Assembly: GCF_009380215.1 (NCBI RefSeq)
Contig: NZ_WHUG01000004.1
Span: forward strand, 434,001 to 498,000
Direction: 5' to 3'
DNA: 64,000 bases
Source: Rugamonas aquatica
GTDB taxonomy: Bacteria > Pseudomonadota > Gammaproteobacteria > Burkholderiales > Burkholderiaceae_D
Shown here: positions 41,217 to 52,951 of the stretch, piece by piece
Layout: each line of letters opens with the position of its first letter
Position numbering within the stretch: the first letter of the stretch is position 1
Notes under the pieces: generated by a model
What the model was told of the DNA's origin: nothing
Databases searched by the model: none
The model's input: the letters and a program-made list of their open reading frames with translations, nothing else
Program-made: the position numbers and the translations under genes

Positions 41217-41220
<4 letters not shown>
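39841..41220 (+). CDS. Histidine kinase with N-terminal degenerate RsbT-like domain
   Basis: 459 residues. The first ~140 residues follow the RsbT-like fold (VRQRARQISALLGFGVQDQVRVATAVSEVARCA) but lack the N-box Asn and G boxes, so they are probably a binding module, not a kinase. A coiled coil (~165-220) leads to a normal kinase: HisKA with SNTSHELRTPLSSIRAL, N box NFISNALKFT and DTGIGISADNLQLIFEEF, then GTGLGLPL. It has no membrane segment. It plausibly receives the stressosome signal by protein contact and passes it to the downstream receivers. Overlaps of four bases on both sides indicate coupled translation. Confidence 0.9.
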
Positions 41221-43121
<1,901 letters not shown>

Positions 43122-43231
43122 CTCGGGCCGGCCACAGGCCACTGTACTTGCCGGAGACGGTGCGATCTGTGTTCCTGTGGAGGCGGCGTTGGCAATTATG
43201 CTTACCTTGACGATATCAAGGAGCATCCGCC

Positions 43232-45583
43232 ATGGAAGACCGCAAACCGCCAGCCCCCGCAGGCAAGATCGAACCCTACACCCATCCCGCCGCCGGCTGG
43301 GGCGCGTTGAAGTATGTTGCGCTTAATCTGTTCAAGGAGCGGGTCAGCGGCGTCAATTACAAATCGCTGTTCGCGCAGAACCAGCCGGACGGCTTCGATT
43401 GCCCGGGCTGCGCGTGGCCAGACCGCGAGCACGGATCGACCTTTGAATTCTGCGAGAACGGCGTCAAGGCGGTGGCGGCGGAATCGACCAGCAAGCGGGT
43501 GACGGCGGACTTCTTCGCCAGCCACACCGTCGCCGAACTGCTGCAGCAGTCCGACTATGAACTGGAGCAGCACGGCCGCCTGACCCGGCCGATGCGCTAC
43601 GACGCCGACTGCGACCGCTATGTGCCGGTATCGTGGCACGAAGCGTTCGCGCTGGTGGCGCGCGAGCTGCAGGCGCTGGACCATCCGGACCAGGCGGCGT
43701 TCTACACCTCCGGCCGCGCCAGCAACGAGGCGGCCTTTCTGTACCAGCTGTTCGCGCGCGCCTACGGCACCAACAACTTCCCCGACTGTTCGAATATGTG
43801 CCACGAGGCGACCAGCCGCGGCCTGCCCGGCACCGTCGGCATCGGCAAGGGCACGGTGACGCTGGACGATTTCGAACATGCGGATACGCTGCTGATCTTC
43901 GGCCAGAATCCCGCCACCAACCACCCGCGCATGCTGGGCGAGCTGCGCGAATGCGCGCGGCGCGGCGCCACCATCGTGTCGATCAACCCGCTGCGCGAGC
44001 GTGGGCTGGAGCGCTTCACCAGCCCGCAGCATCCGGTCGAGATGCTCACCATGTCCAGTACTCCCATCAGTTCGATGTTCATCCAGCCGCGCCTGGGCGG
44101 CGACTTCGCGCTGATCAAGGCGCTGGCCAAACGGCTGCTGGAGCTGGACGATCACGCGCTGCTGGATGGCGGCAAGCGCCAGCTGGACCTGGACTTCATC
44201 GCCGGTCACACCAGCGGCTTCCACGAGTTCGCGCAGGACTTGCGCATGGAGAGCTGGCCGCTGCTGGTGGAGGAATCCGGCGTGCCGCGCGAGGAGATCG
44301 AGAAGCTGGCCCAGGTCTACATCCGCGGCGAGCGCGTGATCGCCACCTGGGGCATGGGCCTGACGCAGCATAAAAACTCGGTGCCGACGATACAGATGCT
44401 GTCCAACCTGATGCTCATGCGCGGCAATATCGGCCGGCGCGGGGCCGGCCTGTGCCCGGTGCGCGGCCACTCCAATGTGCAGGGCGACCGCACCGTCGGC
44501 ATCGAAGAGCGTCCGACCGAAGCCTTCCTGGACCGCATGCGCGAGGTCTTCGATTTCGATCCGCCGCGTCACCATGGCTACGACGTGGTGGCCACCATCG
44601 CGGCGATGGCGAAAGGGAAGGTCAGGGTCTTCGTCGGCCTGGGTGGCAACTTCGCCGTCGCCACGCCGGATACGCCGCTTACCTGCAAGGCCTTGCAGTC
44701 CTGCGAGCTGACGGTGCATGTCGCCACCAAACTCAATCGCAGCCATCTGATCCACGGCCGCCAGGCGCTGATCCTGCCGACGCTGGGCCGCACCGAGATC
44801 GATGTGCAGAACGGCGTGCCGCAGGGCGTGACGGTGGAGGATTCAATGAGCATGGTGCACATCTCGTACGGCATCAACAAGCCGGCGTCGGAGGAGCTGT
44901 TGTCGGAGATCGCCATCGTGTCGCACATGGCCGAGGCCACGCTGGGCAGCGGCGCGGGACGCGGACGGTATGCGCTGGCATGGCCCGCCTATCGCGACGA
45001 CTATGCGCGCATCCGCGACGATATCGAGAAAGTGTTCGACGACTTCTACGACTACAACGCACGGGTGGCGGTGCCGGGCGGCTTCCATCTGAAGGTGGCC
45101 TCGCGTGAGCGCGAATGGAACACCGCCAGCGGCAAGGCGCAATTCGTGCCGCACGCGGTGGAACGCGACACGCCGATCGCGCGCGCCCGCATCCGCTACG
45201 GCGAGCGACTGATGGTGATGATGACGACGCGTTCGCACGACCAGTACAACACCACCATCTATGCGCTGGACGACCGTTATCGCGGCGTGTTCGGCATGCG
45301 CCGGGTGATCTTCATCAACCAGGCCGATATCGACATGCTGGGCATGAAGGCGGGCGACTGGGTCGATGTGCGCAGCGTCTGGGACGATGGCGTGGAGCGC
45401 CGCGCCGACGGTTTCATGCTGGTGGCCTATGACATCCCGCGCGGCTGCATAGGCGCTTACTACCCGGAGACCAATCCACTGGTGCCGCTGTCCAGCGTGG
45501 CCGATGGCGCGGGCACGCCGACGTCGAAGTCGATCCCGGTGCTGCTGTCGCCGGGCGCCATGCCGGCCAACGGCGGGAAGTGA
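43232..45583 (+). CDS. FdhF/YdeP-type molybdopterin oxidoreductase
   Basis: 783 residues; AAGGAG before the ATG. The FdhF/YdeP family is recognised from DCPGCAWPDREHGSTFEFCENG at the N-terminus, the cofactor-binding SGRASNEAAFLYQLFARAYGTNNFPDCSNMCHEAT, NPATNHPRMLGELRECARRGA and the C-terminal MTTRSHDQYNTTIYALDDRYRGVFG. It binds a bis-molybdopterin cofactor; YdeP is tied to acid resistance in E. coli, and its substrate is not settled. No signal peptide or TAT motif, so it is cytoplasmic. No electron-transfer partner is adjacent; the bestrophin gene follows after four bases. Confidence 0.9.
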   Translation: MEDRKPPAPAGKIEPYTHPAAGWGALKYVALNLFKERVSGVNYKSLFAQNQPDGFDCPGCAWPDREHGSTFEFCENGVKAVAAESTSKRVTADFFASHTVAELLQQSDYELEQHGRLTRPMRYDADCDRYVPVSWHEAFALVARELQALDHPDQAAFYTSGRASNEAAFLYQLFARAYGTNNFPDCSNMCHEATSRGLPGTVGIGKGTVTLDDFEHADTLLIFGQNPATNHPRMLGELRECARRGATIVSINPLRERGLERFTSPQHPVEMLTMSSTPISSMFIQPRLGGDFALIKALAKRLLELDDHALLDGGKRQLDLDFIAGHTSGFHEFAQDLRMESWPLLVEESGVPREEIEKLAQVYIRGERVIATWGMGLTQHKNSVPTIQMLSNLMLMRGNIGRRGAGLCPVRGHSNVQGDRTVGIEERPTEAFLDRMREVFDFDPPRHHGYDVVATIAAMAKGKVRVFVGLGGNFAVATPDTPLTCKALQSCELTVHVATKLNRSHLIHGRQALILPTLGRTEIDVQNGVPQGVTVEDSMSMVHISYGINKPASEELLSEIAIVSHMAEATLGSGAGRGRYALAWPAYRDDYARIRDDIEKVFDDFYDYNARVAVPGGFHLKVASREREWNTASGKAQFVPHAVERDTPIARARIRYGERLMVMMTTRSHDQYNTTIYALDDRYRGVFGMRRVIFINQADIDMLGMKAGDWVDVRSVWDDGVERRADGFMLVAYDIPRGCIGAYYPETNPLVPLSSVADGAGTPTSKSIPVLLSPGAMPANGGK

Positions 45584-45587
45584 CGCC

Positions 45588-46508
45588 ATGATAGTCCGTC
45601 CATCCGGTAACTGGCTGCGCATGTTGTTCGTCTGGGACGGCTCGGTGCTCAAGTCCATCGTCCCGCAACTGCTGCTGATACTGGCGATCAGCTCATTGGC
45701 GGTGGCGACGGATGGCCGCATCGCCGGCATCAAGATCCCGCTGGATACGGCGCCGTTTCCGCTGGTCGGCGTCAGCCTGGCGATCTTCCTCGGCTTCCGC
45801 AACAACGCGGCGTATGCGCGCTTTGTCGAGGCCCGGCAGATATGGGGCCGCATCCTGATCGCGGCACGGTCGCTGACATCGCAGGCGCTGACCTATCTGC
45901 CGCAGGAGGACGACGGCTTCGCCCGCAAGCTGTTCGTGCGCCGCCTGATCGCCTTCGTCTACGCGCTGACGCACCAGCTGCGCGGCACCGATCCCAGGCC
46001 GGACCTGGCGCGCTATCTGAACGAGGAAGACCTGGAACACTTGAGCGGCATGGACTACATCCCCGTGGCGCTGCTGGACCGCCTGCGCCTGATGCTGGCG
46101 CGCGCCGCCCGCAAAGGGCAGGGGCCGGAGCAGATGCTGTGGATGCTGGATGCGCAAGTGGGCGAACTGGCGGCGGCGGTCGGCGGCTGCGAGCGTATCA
46201 GCAATACGCCCATACCGTTTTCCTACGGCGTGCTGGTGCACCGCACCGTCTACCTGTATTGCTTCCTGCTGCCTTTCGGCCTGGTGGACGCGATCGGCCT
46301 GGCGACGCCGCTCATCTCCGTGTTCGTCGCCTACACGCTGTTCGCGCTGGAGGCCATCGCGCAGGAGATTTCCGAACCGTTCGGCACCGATCCGAACTGC
46401 CTGGCGCTGCATGCGATGACGCGCAATATCGAACGCTCGCTGCTGGAGCAGTGCGGCCAGCCGAAGCCCGAGCCGGTCGCCGCCAACGCCGCCTACAACG
46501 TCAATTGA
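45588..46508 (+). CDS. Bestrophin-family anion channel
   Basis: 306 residues from the ATG at 45588, four bases after the oxidoreductase stop. The signature IVRPSGNWLRMLFVWDGSVLKSIVPQLLL is followed by VGVSLAIFLGFRNNAAYARFVEARQIWG, and NTPIPFSYGVLVHRTVYLYCFLLPFGL appears near 215-245. Bacterial bestrophins (E. coli YneE) are pentameric ion channels in the inner membrane. Being in an operon with a YdeP-type enzyme, it may help ion balance under acid stress, but this is inference. Confidence 0.93.
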   Translation: MIVRPSGNWLRMLFVWDGSVLKSIVPQLLLILAISSLAVATDGRIAGIKIPLDTAPFPLVGVSLAIFLGFRNNAAYARFVEARQIWGRILIAARSLTSQALTYLPQEDDGFARKLFVRRLIAFVYALTHQLRGTDPRPDLARYLNEEDLEHLSGMDYIPVALLDRLRLMLARAARKGQGPEQMLWMLDAQVGELAAAVGGCERISNTPIPFSYGVLVHRTVYLYCFLLPFGLVDAIGLATPLISVFVAYTLFALEAIAQEISEPFGTDPNCLALHAMTRNIERSLLEQCGQPKPEPVAANAAYNVN

Positions 46509-46511
46509 GCG

Positions 46512-47951
46512 TCAGCTGGCTGTCAGTTCGCCCGCCAGCTGGCCCAGCATGCGTACCGCCGCTTCCACGTCCGCGCTCCACGGATAGCTGTAGTTCAAGC
46601 GGATGCAGTGCTGCCAGGCGTCGCCGGTGGCGAACATATTGCCGGCGCCGACGCTGATGCCGCGCTCCTGCGCCCGGGCATACAGCTCCAGCGCGCGCAC
46701 CGACGGCGGCATCGTCACCCACAGCAGATAGCCGCCGGCCGGCTGCGTCACGCTGGTCCCCGGCGGGAAGAAGCGCCGCACGGCGGCGGACATGATGGCG
46801 GCCTGCTGCGCGTAGGCCTTGCGCAGCTTGCGCAAGTGGAAATCGTAGCCGTCGTTCTTCAGGTATTCGGCGATGGCCAGCTGCGGCAGCGCGGCGGTGT
46901 TGAGCGAGTTGAGGAACTTGAGCTTCTCCACCTGCGCGCGGTAGCGGCCCGGCAGCGTCCAGCCGATGCGGTGGCCGGTGTCCAGGCTCTTGGAAAATGA
47001 ATTGCAGTGCAGGACCAGTCCGTGCCTGTCGTACTGCTTCAATGAGCTGGGATGGGTGTCGCCGTAATACAGCTCGTGATAGACATCGTTCTCGATCGCC
47101 GGCACGTCGTGCCGCGCCAGCATCTCCACCAGCGCGCGTTTGCGTTCGTCGCTCATCATGAAGCCCAGTGGATTCTGGAAGTTCGGCATCAGGATGCAGG
47201 CTTTGACGCCCTGGTTGACGATGGCGGATTCCAGTGCGGCGATGTCTATGCCTTGTTCCGGATCGGTGGCGACTTCCAGCACGCGCATGCCCATGCGTTC
47301 CAATGCCTGCAACAGCGCGTAGTAGGTCGGCGACTCAACCGCCACCAGATCGCCGGGCTGCGCCACCGCTTGCAGGCACAGATTGATCGCTTCGGTGGCC
47401 CCGGTGGTGATGATGATTTCGGCGGCATCCACCGTCAGGCCGTTCTCCAGATGGCGGCGGGCGATCTGGCGTATCAGCTCCGGATTCCCCGGCGGCAGAT
47501 CGGACAGCTGCTGGTTCTGGCCCACGCGCCGCGAGACAACGCCCGCATGGTAATTGAGCCGCGCCCAAGGGAAGGCCGCCGGATCGGGGAAGGGCGAGCC
47601 GAGGGGAATGCTGCCCTGGCCGATGGAGCGCAATGTCGTCAGCACCAGCGTGCTGGTGTCGAGCGCCGGCGCGCGCGCCAGGTCGGCAGGGGAGAGCGGC
47701 GCGGAGATGGCGTCCTTGCGCACCGGGGTATCCGGACGGCGGCGGACAAAGTAGCCGGACTGCGGCCGTGCTTCGATGATGCCTCGGCTTTCCAGCAGCA
47801 GGAAGGCGCGGATCACCGTCGAGATACTCAGCTGGTGGTGCTGGGCGGTCTGGCGCACCGACGGAATGCGCTCGCCTTCGCGCAGCACGCCTTGCGCGAC
47901 CTGGCTGGCGATGGCGTCCGCCAGCGTTTCGTAGAGTTTCGCGGGTTTCAT
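46512..47951 (-). CDS. MocR-type GntR/aminotransferase regulator
   Basis: 479 residues: N-terminal winged helix (GVLREGERIPSVRQTAQHHQLSISTVIRAFLLLESRGIIEARPQSGYFV) joined to a fold-type I aminotransferase (TTGATEAINLCLQAVAQPGDLVAVESPTYYALLQ; PNFQNPLGFMMS; pyridoxal-lysine near 320 in SFSKSLDTGHRIGW). It is a PLP-sensing transcription factor; the target gene is not evident. It is convergent with the bestrophin gene (3-base gap). Confidence 0.92.
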   Translation of the reverse strand: MKPAKLYETLADAIASQVAQGVLREGERIPSVRQTAQHHQLSISTVIRAFLLLESRGIIEARPQSGYFVRRRPDTPVRKDAISAPLSPADLARAPALDTSTLVLTTLRSIGQGSIPLGSPFPDPAAFPWARLNYHAGVVSRRVGQNQQLSDLPPGNPELIRQIARRHLENGLTVDAAEIIITTGATEAINLCLQAVAQPGDLVAVESPTYYALLQALERMGMRVLEVATDPEQGIDIAALESAIVNQGVKACILMPNFQNPLGFMMSDERKRALVEMLARHDVPAIENDVYHELYYGDTHPSSLKQYDRHGLVLHCNSFSKSLDTGHRIGWTLPGRYRAQVEKLKFLNSLNTAALPQLAIAEYLKNDGYDFHLRKLRKAYAQQAAIMSAAVRRFFPPGTSVTQPAGGYLLWVTMPPSVRALELYARAQERGISVGAGNMFATGDAWQHCIRLNYSYPWSADVEAAVRMLGQLAGELTAS

Positions 47952-48044
47952 GGATAGCAGCGTAGCGGAAACCGTGCGCGGCCGCCACTACCGGCCGGGC
48001 TGTCCTCATGCCGGCGTGGCTATTTGGTGCGAATCCGCTTGCCG

Positions 48045-48929
48045 TCAAATCCGCATGTGCTGCACGATGTAGTCGATGAACACGCGCAGCTTGGGGGAGG
48101 CGTAGCGGCTGGCCGGCCACAGCATCGTGAACGTTACCGTCTGCTCCATGTAGTCGGCCAGGATGGTGTGCAGGCGGTTGTCCTTCAGCTCATCCTCGAT
48201 GATGAAGGTGGGCAGGAAAGCGATGCCTTCGCCTTGCAGCAGCGCGTAGGTGATCGCTTCGACGGTGCTGCAGGTCATGCGTTCCTTCAGTTGCGGTTCC
48301 GGTTCTCCGTCCGCCAGCTTGAAGGGCCAGCGTTCGATGCGGCCGCTGGCCGGGAAGCGGTGCAGCAGGCAGTGGTGCTGCGCCAGTTCGCGCGGATGCG
48401 ACGGCGTGCCGTATTTCGCCAGGTAGGCGGGCGACGCCACCACCACCTGCGGGCAGGCGCCGATGCGGCGTGAGGCCAGGCGCGAATCGTGATGGGAGCC
48501 GGTGCGGATCACGGCGTCGTAGCCTTCTTCGATGATGTCGACCATGCGTTCGGACAGGTCGATTTCCAGCGCGATCTCGGGATAGCGGCGCATGAAGCCT
48601 GTCAGCGTCGGCATCACCAGGCCGGTGAGCTGCGGCGTGCTGACGCGCAGGCGGCCGCTGGGTGTGCCGGAGAGTTCGGACAGTTCGGCCTCCGCCGCTT
48701 CCACCTCGCTGAGGATGCGGCGGCAGCGTTCCAGGAATAGCGTGCCCTCGGCGGTCAGGGTGATGCTGCGGGTGCTGCGGTGGAACAGCCGTACCGCCAG
48801 CCGCTGCTCCATGCGCGCGATGCTCTTGCCGACGGCGGACGAGGAGATGCCGAACTGCGCGCCGGCCCTGGTAAAGCTGCGCGCTTCGGCGACGGCGACG
48901 AACAATGAAATGCCACTCAGGCTGTCCAT
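48045..48929 (-). CDS. LysR-family regulator next to the Old Yellow Enzyme gene
   Basis: 294 residues; helix-turn-helix SGISLFVAVAEARSFTRAGAQFGISSSAVGKSIARMEQRLAVRLFHR, then an inducer domain. It is transcribed divergently from the flavin oxidoreductase at 49050 (120-base spacer) and is its probable regulator, responding to electrophiles as such pairs usually do. Confidence 0.9.
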   Translation of the reverse strand: MDSLSGISLFVAVAEARSFTRAGAQFGISSSAVGKSIARMEQRLAVRLFHRSTRSITLTAEGTLFLERCRRILSEVEAAEAELSELSGTPSGRLRVSTPQLTGLVMPTLTGFMRRYPEIALEIDLSERMVDIIEEGYDAVIRTGSHHDSRLASRRIGACPQVVVASPAYLAKYGTPSHPRELAQHHCLLHRFPASGRIERWPFKLADGEPEPQLKERMTCSTVEAITYALLQGEGIAFLPTFIIEDELKDNRLHTILADYMEQTVTFTMLWPASRYASPKLRVFIDYIVQHMRI

Positions 48930-49049
48930 GGATCACTCTTATTGGGAAGATTGCGGAAGTATGTGTCCGATATCTTTGGAATTGCAAGCTATTTATCTTC
49001 AATGAGGGAAGCCTTACATTGGCTGTATTCCCAACTTAGTGAGCGAATC

Positions 49050-50159
49050 ATGAACAAGCTGATGTCCCCTGTAGCAGTCGGTCCTTATACCATCAACCAC
49101 CGCGTGGTACTGGCGCCGCTGACCCGCATGCGCGCCGAAGCCGGCGCCCGGCCTGGCCCGCTGATGGCCGAATACTATGCGCAGCGCGCCTCGCAAGGCG
49201 GCCTGCTGATTGGCGAGGCCACCATCGCCGCGGAAAACGGCAACGGCTACCTCGGCGCACCCGGTCTGTACGACGATAGCCAGATCGCCGGCTGGAAGAT
49301 GGTGACGGACGCCGTGCACGCCAAGGGCGGCAAGATATTCCTTCAGCTATACCATGCGGGCCGCCAGTCCAACAAGGACGTGCAGCCAGCGGGTAGCACT
49401 CCGGTCGGTCCGTCGGAAGTGCCGCATGGCGGCGTGGCCTACACGTTGGAAGGCTGGGTGCCGAACACGCCCAACCGGGCGTTGACGATTCCGGAAATCG
49501 AAGGCCTGGTCGAGAGCTTCCGTTTGGCCGCCATCCGTGGCCAAGAGGCGGGCTTTGACGGGGTTGAACTGCACGCTGCCAATGGCTACTTGTTCGATCA
49601 GTTCCTGCAGGACGGCAGCAACAAGCGCACCGATATCTACGGCGGCTCGTTTGAAAACCGCGCGCGCTTCCTGCTTGAAGCTACCCGCGCTGTAATCTCT
49701 GTCTGGGGCAGCGACAAGGTGGCGGTGCGCATCGGCCCAAGCGGCAGCTGGGGCGATATGTCGGATAGCGACCCCGAGGGCTTGTTCAGTTACGTGGCGG
49801 GACGGCTGTCGGAATTGAAGCTGGCCTACCTGCACCTGATCGAGCCGCGCATCGCCGGCAATGTCGAGGACGAGACGCGCAGCCAGGCGCCGGTGGCCGC
49901 GCAGCTGATACGCAAGCACTACGCGGGCACCATCATCGCCGCCGGTGGTTTCGACCAGCAATCCGCCGAAGCGATCATCGCGGCCGGCGATGCGGACCTG
50001 GTGGCATTCGGCCGCCACTTCATCGCCAATCCGGATCTGCCGGAGCGCCTGCGCAACGGCTGGCCGCTGAACGAGTATGACCGCGACAGCTTCTTCGGCG
50101 GCACGGCGGCGGGCTACACCGATTATCCGTTTTACCGGAAGGAGGCGCTGGCCGCTTGA
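49050..50159 (+). CDS. Old Yellow Enzyme-family NADH:flavin oxidoreductase
   Basis: 369 residues from the ATG at 49050. FMN-binding barrel motifs: VLAPLTRMRA, the substrate-binding HAANGYLFDQFLQDGSNKRTDIYGG (His/Asn pair) and the phosphate-binding ADLVAFGRHFIANPDLPERLR. This is the xenobiotic reductase/NemA group, which reduces nitro compounds and alkenes such as N-ethylmaleimide. It has a divergent LysR regulator and no other operon partner. Confidence 0.92.
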   Translation: MNKLMSPVAVGPYTINHRVVLAPLTRMRAEAGARPGPLMAEYYAQRASQGGLLIGEATIAAENGNGYLGAPGLYDDSQIAGWKMVTDAVHAKGGKIFLQLYHAGRQSNKDVQPAGSTPVGPSEVPHGGVAYTLEGWVPNTPNRALTIPEIEGLVESFRLAAIRGQEAGFDGVELHAANGYLFDQFLQDGSNKRTDIYGGSFENRARFLLEATRAVISVWGSDKVAVRIGPSGSWGDMSDSDPEGLFSYVAGRLSELKLAYLHLIEPRIAGNVEDETRSQAPVAAQLIRKHYAGTIIAAGGFDQQSAEAIIAAGDADLVAFGRHFIANPDLPERLRNGWPLNEYDRDSFFGGTAAGYTDYPFYRKEALAA

Positions 50160-50225
50160 GCTGTCTGATCCGGTCAATTGCCGGCCGTGGTATAAAGGCC
50201 TGTTCAAATTTAGAGCAGGTGACTC

Positions 50226-50894
50226 ATGTCGATCAAGTCTGTATTGGCGCTGTTGATGTGGTGCTGTGCGGCGCTGGCTTCGGCGGCGCAGGTGGCTGGG
50301 GTGGTGGCGCAGGCCAGTGGTCCGTTGACGGCGCGTTCGTCCTCCGGTGCGGTCAGACAGCTCAAGCTGCAATCCGAAGTGGAAAGCGGCGACACGCTGG
50401 TCACAGCATCCGGCGCCTGGACCACCGTGCGTTTCATCGACAACAGCGAGCTGACACTGAAGCCGGGCACCACCATCGTCGTCGAACAGTTCTCCTTCGA
50501 TGGCGACAAGCCGGAGGCAGACCACGCGGCCTTCACGCTGGTCAAGGGCGGCCTGCGTTCGCTGAGCGGTTTGCTCGGCAAGCGTAACAAGGAAAAGTTC
50601 GCGATGAAGACGCCTAGCGCTACGATCGGCATACGCGGCACCACCTTCTTCCTCGAATACCTGACAGGGAAGGGCGATGCCGAACCGTCGCCGGGACTGG
50701 AGCCCGGCCTGCACGTGCATGTCAGCGCGGGCGGCATCTCGATCGACAACGAGGCCGGCCACTTCCAGTACGATCCCGGCCAGTTTGGCTTCATCAAGAA
50801 CAATAGCACCCGGCCGGTGAAGATGTTCGCCAATCCTGGCATGCAGTTCGCGCCGCCGGCCGCGTTCGGCGAGGCCGACACCCTCAAGCCTTAG
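50226..50894 (+). CDS. Secreted FecR-domain protein
   Basis: 222 residues; signal peptide ALLMWCCAALASA, cleaved before AQVAG. FecR-domain wording: LKLQSEVESGDTLVTASGAWTTVRFIDNSELTLKPGTTIVVEQFSF, then SATIGIRGTTFFLEYL. There is no membrane helix or sigma factor partner, so it is a free periplasmic FecR-fold protein, not a sigma regulator. It overlaps the convergent oxidoreductase gene by four bases. Confidence 0.82.
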   Translation: MSIKSVLALLMWCCAALASAAQVAGVVAQASGPLTARSSSGAVRQLKLQSEVESGDTLVTASGAWTTVRFIDNSELTLKPGTTIVVEQFSFDGDKPEADHAAFTLVKGGLRSLSGLLGKRNKEKFAMKTPSATIGIRGTTFFLEYLTGKGDAEPSPGLEPGLHVHVSAGGISIDNEAGHFQYDPGQFGFIKNNSTRPVKMFANPGMQFAPPAAFGEADTLKP

Positions 50895-51895
50895 CCTTCC
50901 GCCACCTGCACCACCACCTTGCCGCGTGCCGTGCCTTCGGTCAGCGCGGTGTGGGCGGCGGTGACGCTGGCCGCGTCCAGCGTGTAGACGCCTGCATCCA
51001 GCGCCACCTTCAACTTACCGGCTGCGGCCAGTGCGCCGGCTTGCAGCATGATCGCGCCGTGGTGCGCGCGGCCTTTGCCCGACAACAGCGGCAGCAGCGT
51101 GAACACGCCCGAATACGTCGCGGCGCGGAACGACAGCGGCGCCAGCGCATGCGTTCCCCAGCCGAGACAACTCACCACATGGCCGCCGTACTGGCGCGCT
51201 GCTCGGAACGATGCGTCCAGCGTGGCGCCGCCCACCGTGTCGTAGACCACGTCGTAGCCTTCGCCGCCAGTGTGCTGCTCGACGTATTGTTCAACGCTGG
51301 TGCTCTGGTAGTCGATGAAGGTCGCGCCCATGTTCTCGATGGCGGTTCGCTGGCCGGCGCTGCCGGTGGCGTAGACGGTAGCGCCGAGCGCCACCGCCAG
51401 CTGCACCGCCATATGCCCGACACCGCCCGCGCCGCCATGCACCAGCACCTTCATGCCCGCGCCGACACGTGCGCGATCGACCAGGCCTTCCCAAGCGGTG
51501 ATGAAGATCAGCGGCATGGCGGCTGCTTCGCGCATCGACATTTGTTCGGGCACGTGCGCCAGCAAGTCGGCATCGACCGCCGCGTACTGCGCCAGCGAGC
51601 CTTGCACGCCGCCTATGCCGCCCGTCATGCCGAAGACGCGGTCGCCGCGTGTGTAGCCTTGCACGCCTTCGCCCACACTCTCGACGATGCCTGCGATGTC
51701 GATGCCCAGCACTGCGGGCAGTTGGGCACGGGCGTGGTCCGCCTTGCCGGCGGCGATTTTGGTATCGAGAGGATTGACGCCGCTGGCGATCACGCGCACC
51801 AGCACCTGGCCGGCTGCGGCGACAGGGCGGGCGATCTGCATATCCGACAGCGGGGCGCCAAAGGCGTTCAGTACGACGGCTTGCATGGTGTTCAT
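50891..51895 (-). CDS. Zinc-independent quinone oxidoreductase (MDR superfamily)
   Basis: 334 residues from the ATG at 51895 (GGAGC before it). GroES-like domain, then Rossmann domain with the NADPH-binding GGAGGVGHMAVQLAVALG. No structural or catalytic zinc cysteines are seen, which fits quinone/enone reductases. It is divergent from a LysR regulator (138-base spacer) and is likely controlled by it. Confidence 0.9.
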   Translation of the reverse strand: MNTMQAVVLNAFGAPLSDMQIARPVAAAGQVLVRVIASGVNPLDTKIAAGKADHARAQLPAVLGIDIAGIVESVGEGVQGYTRGDRVFGMTGGIGGVQGSLAQYAAVDADLLAHVPEQMSMREAAAMPLIFITAWEGLVDRARVGAGMKVLVHGGAGGVGHMAVQLAVALGATVYATGSAGQRTAIENMGATFIDYQSTSVEQYVEQHTGGEGYDVVYDTVGGATLDASFRAARQYGGHVVSCLGWGTHALAPLSFRAATYSGVFTLLPLLSGKGRAHHGAIMLQAGALAAAGKLKVALDAGVYTLDAASVTAAHTALTEGTARGKVVVQVAEG

Positions 51896-52033
51896 GGTGC
51901 TGCTCCTTGATGGTTGGTTGATGGAGCTATTCTGCGGCCACGCGACGGCGCGAAAAAGTGGGCGCCGCCGCATTCAGTATCCCGGGATCGTGAATAATCA
52001 GGCTAGAATCGCCCTGTACAACAGGGAGAACAC

Positions 52034-52951
52034 GTGGACCGTCTGGATGCACTGAAGGTGTTTTGCGCCGTCGTCGATGCCGGAGGCTTCAGCCGCGCTG
52101 CGGCCAAGCTGGGGATTTCGACATCGTCCGTGACCCACCAGATAGGCGTGCTGGAAGCGCACTTCGGCGTCAAGCTGCTGAACCGCACCACGCGCAGCAT
52201 GTCGCTGACCGATGAGGGCCGCCGTTGCGTCGAGCAGGCGCGCGGCCTGCTGGCGGAGATGGAGGAGCTGGAAAGCAGCATGAGCGACGCCCACCAGACG
52301 CCGCGTGGCATGCTGCGGGTGGATATGCCGGGCATATTGGCGCGGCAGTTCGTGGCGCCGGCCTTGCCGCGCTTCCTGGCGGCGTACCCGGAGCTGAGCG
52401 TGCGCCTGACGGCCAGCGATCGTCTGATCGACATGGTGGACGAGGGCGTGGACGTGATGCTGCGCATCGGCGAACTGCCCGATTCCGGCCTGGTGGCTCG
52501 CAGCGTTTTCAAGAACCGCTACATCTGCTGCGCCTCGCCGGACTTCATCGCCCGCCACGGACGGCCGCAGCATCCTGATGATCTGAACGATTTCCCCTGC
52601 CTGAACTTCGTCTACCCCAAGGCCCGCCAGCTGCGGCCGTGGAGCTTCCAGCGGGACGGCCTGCCCTTCACCAGCACGCCGCGCGGCGCAGTGGCGATCG
52701 ACCACGTGGAATCGCTGATCGAGATGGCGGTGCAGGGCGGCGGCGTGGTGCAGCACCTGTCCGTGTCGCTGATCGAGCCGCTGCGCAGCGGTGCGCTGGT
52801 GCCATTGCTGGAGCAGTGGCAGGCGCCGGGGCCGGACGTGTCGGTACTGTACCAACAGCGGCACCAGCGCGCCGCACGCGTGGCGGTGTTCGTCGATTTC
52901 GTCGACACGCTGTTCAAGAACGCCGCAGCTTCCTTCCCGCCAGCGGATTGA
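52034..52951 (+). CDS. LysR-family regulator of the quinone oxidoreductase
   Basis: 305 residues from a GTG with AGGGAGAA upstream. Helix-turn-helix FCAVVDAGGFSRAAAKLGISTSSVTHQIGVLEAHFGVKLLNRTTRSMSLT, then the usual inducer domain. It is divergent from the oxidoreductase and overlaps the convergent fur gene by 38 bases at its 3' end. Confidence 0.92.
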   Translation: MDRLDALKVFCAVVDAGGFSRAAAKLGISTSSVTHQIGVLEAHFGVKLLNRTTRSMSLTDEGRRCVEQARGLLAEMEELESSMSDAHQTPRGMLRVDMPGILARQFVAPALPRFLAAYPELSVRLTASDRLIDMVDEGVDVMLRIGELPDSGLVARSVFKNRYICCASPDFIARHGRPQHPDDLNDFPCLNFVYPKARQLRPWSFQRDGLPFTSTPRGAVAIDHVESLIEMAVQGGGVVQHLSVSLIEPLRSGALVPLLEQWQAPGPDVSVLYQQRHQRAARVAVFVDFVDTLFKNAAASFPPAD

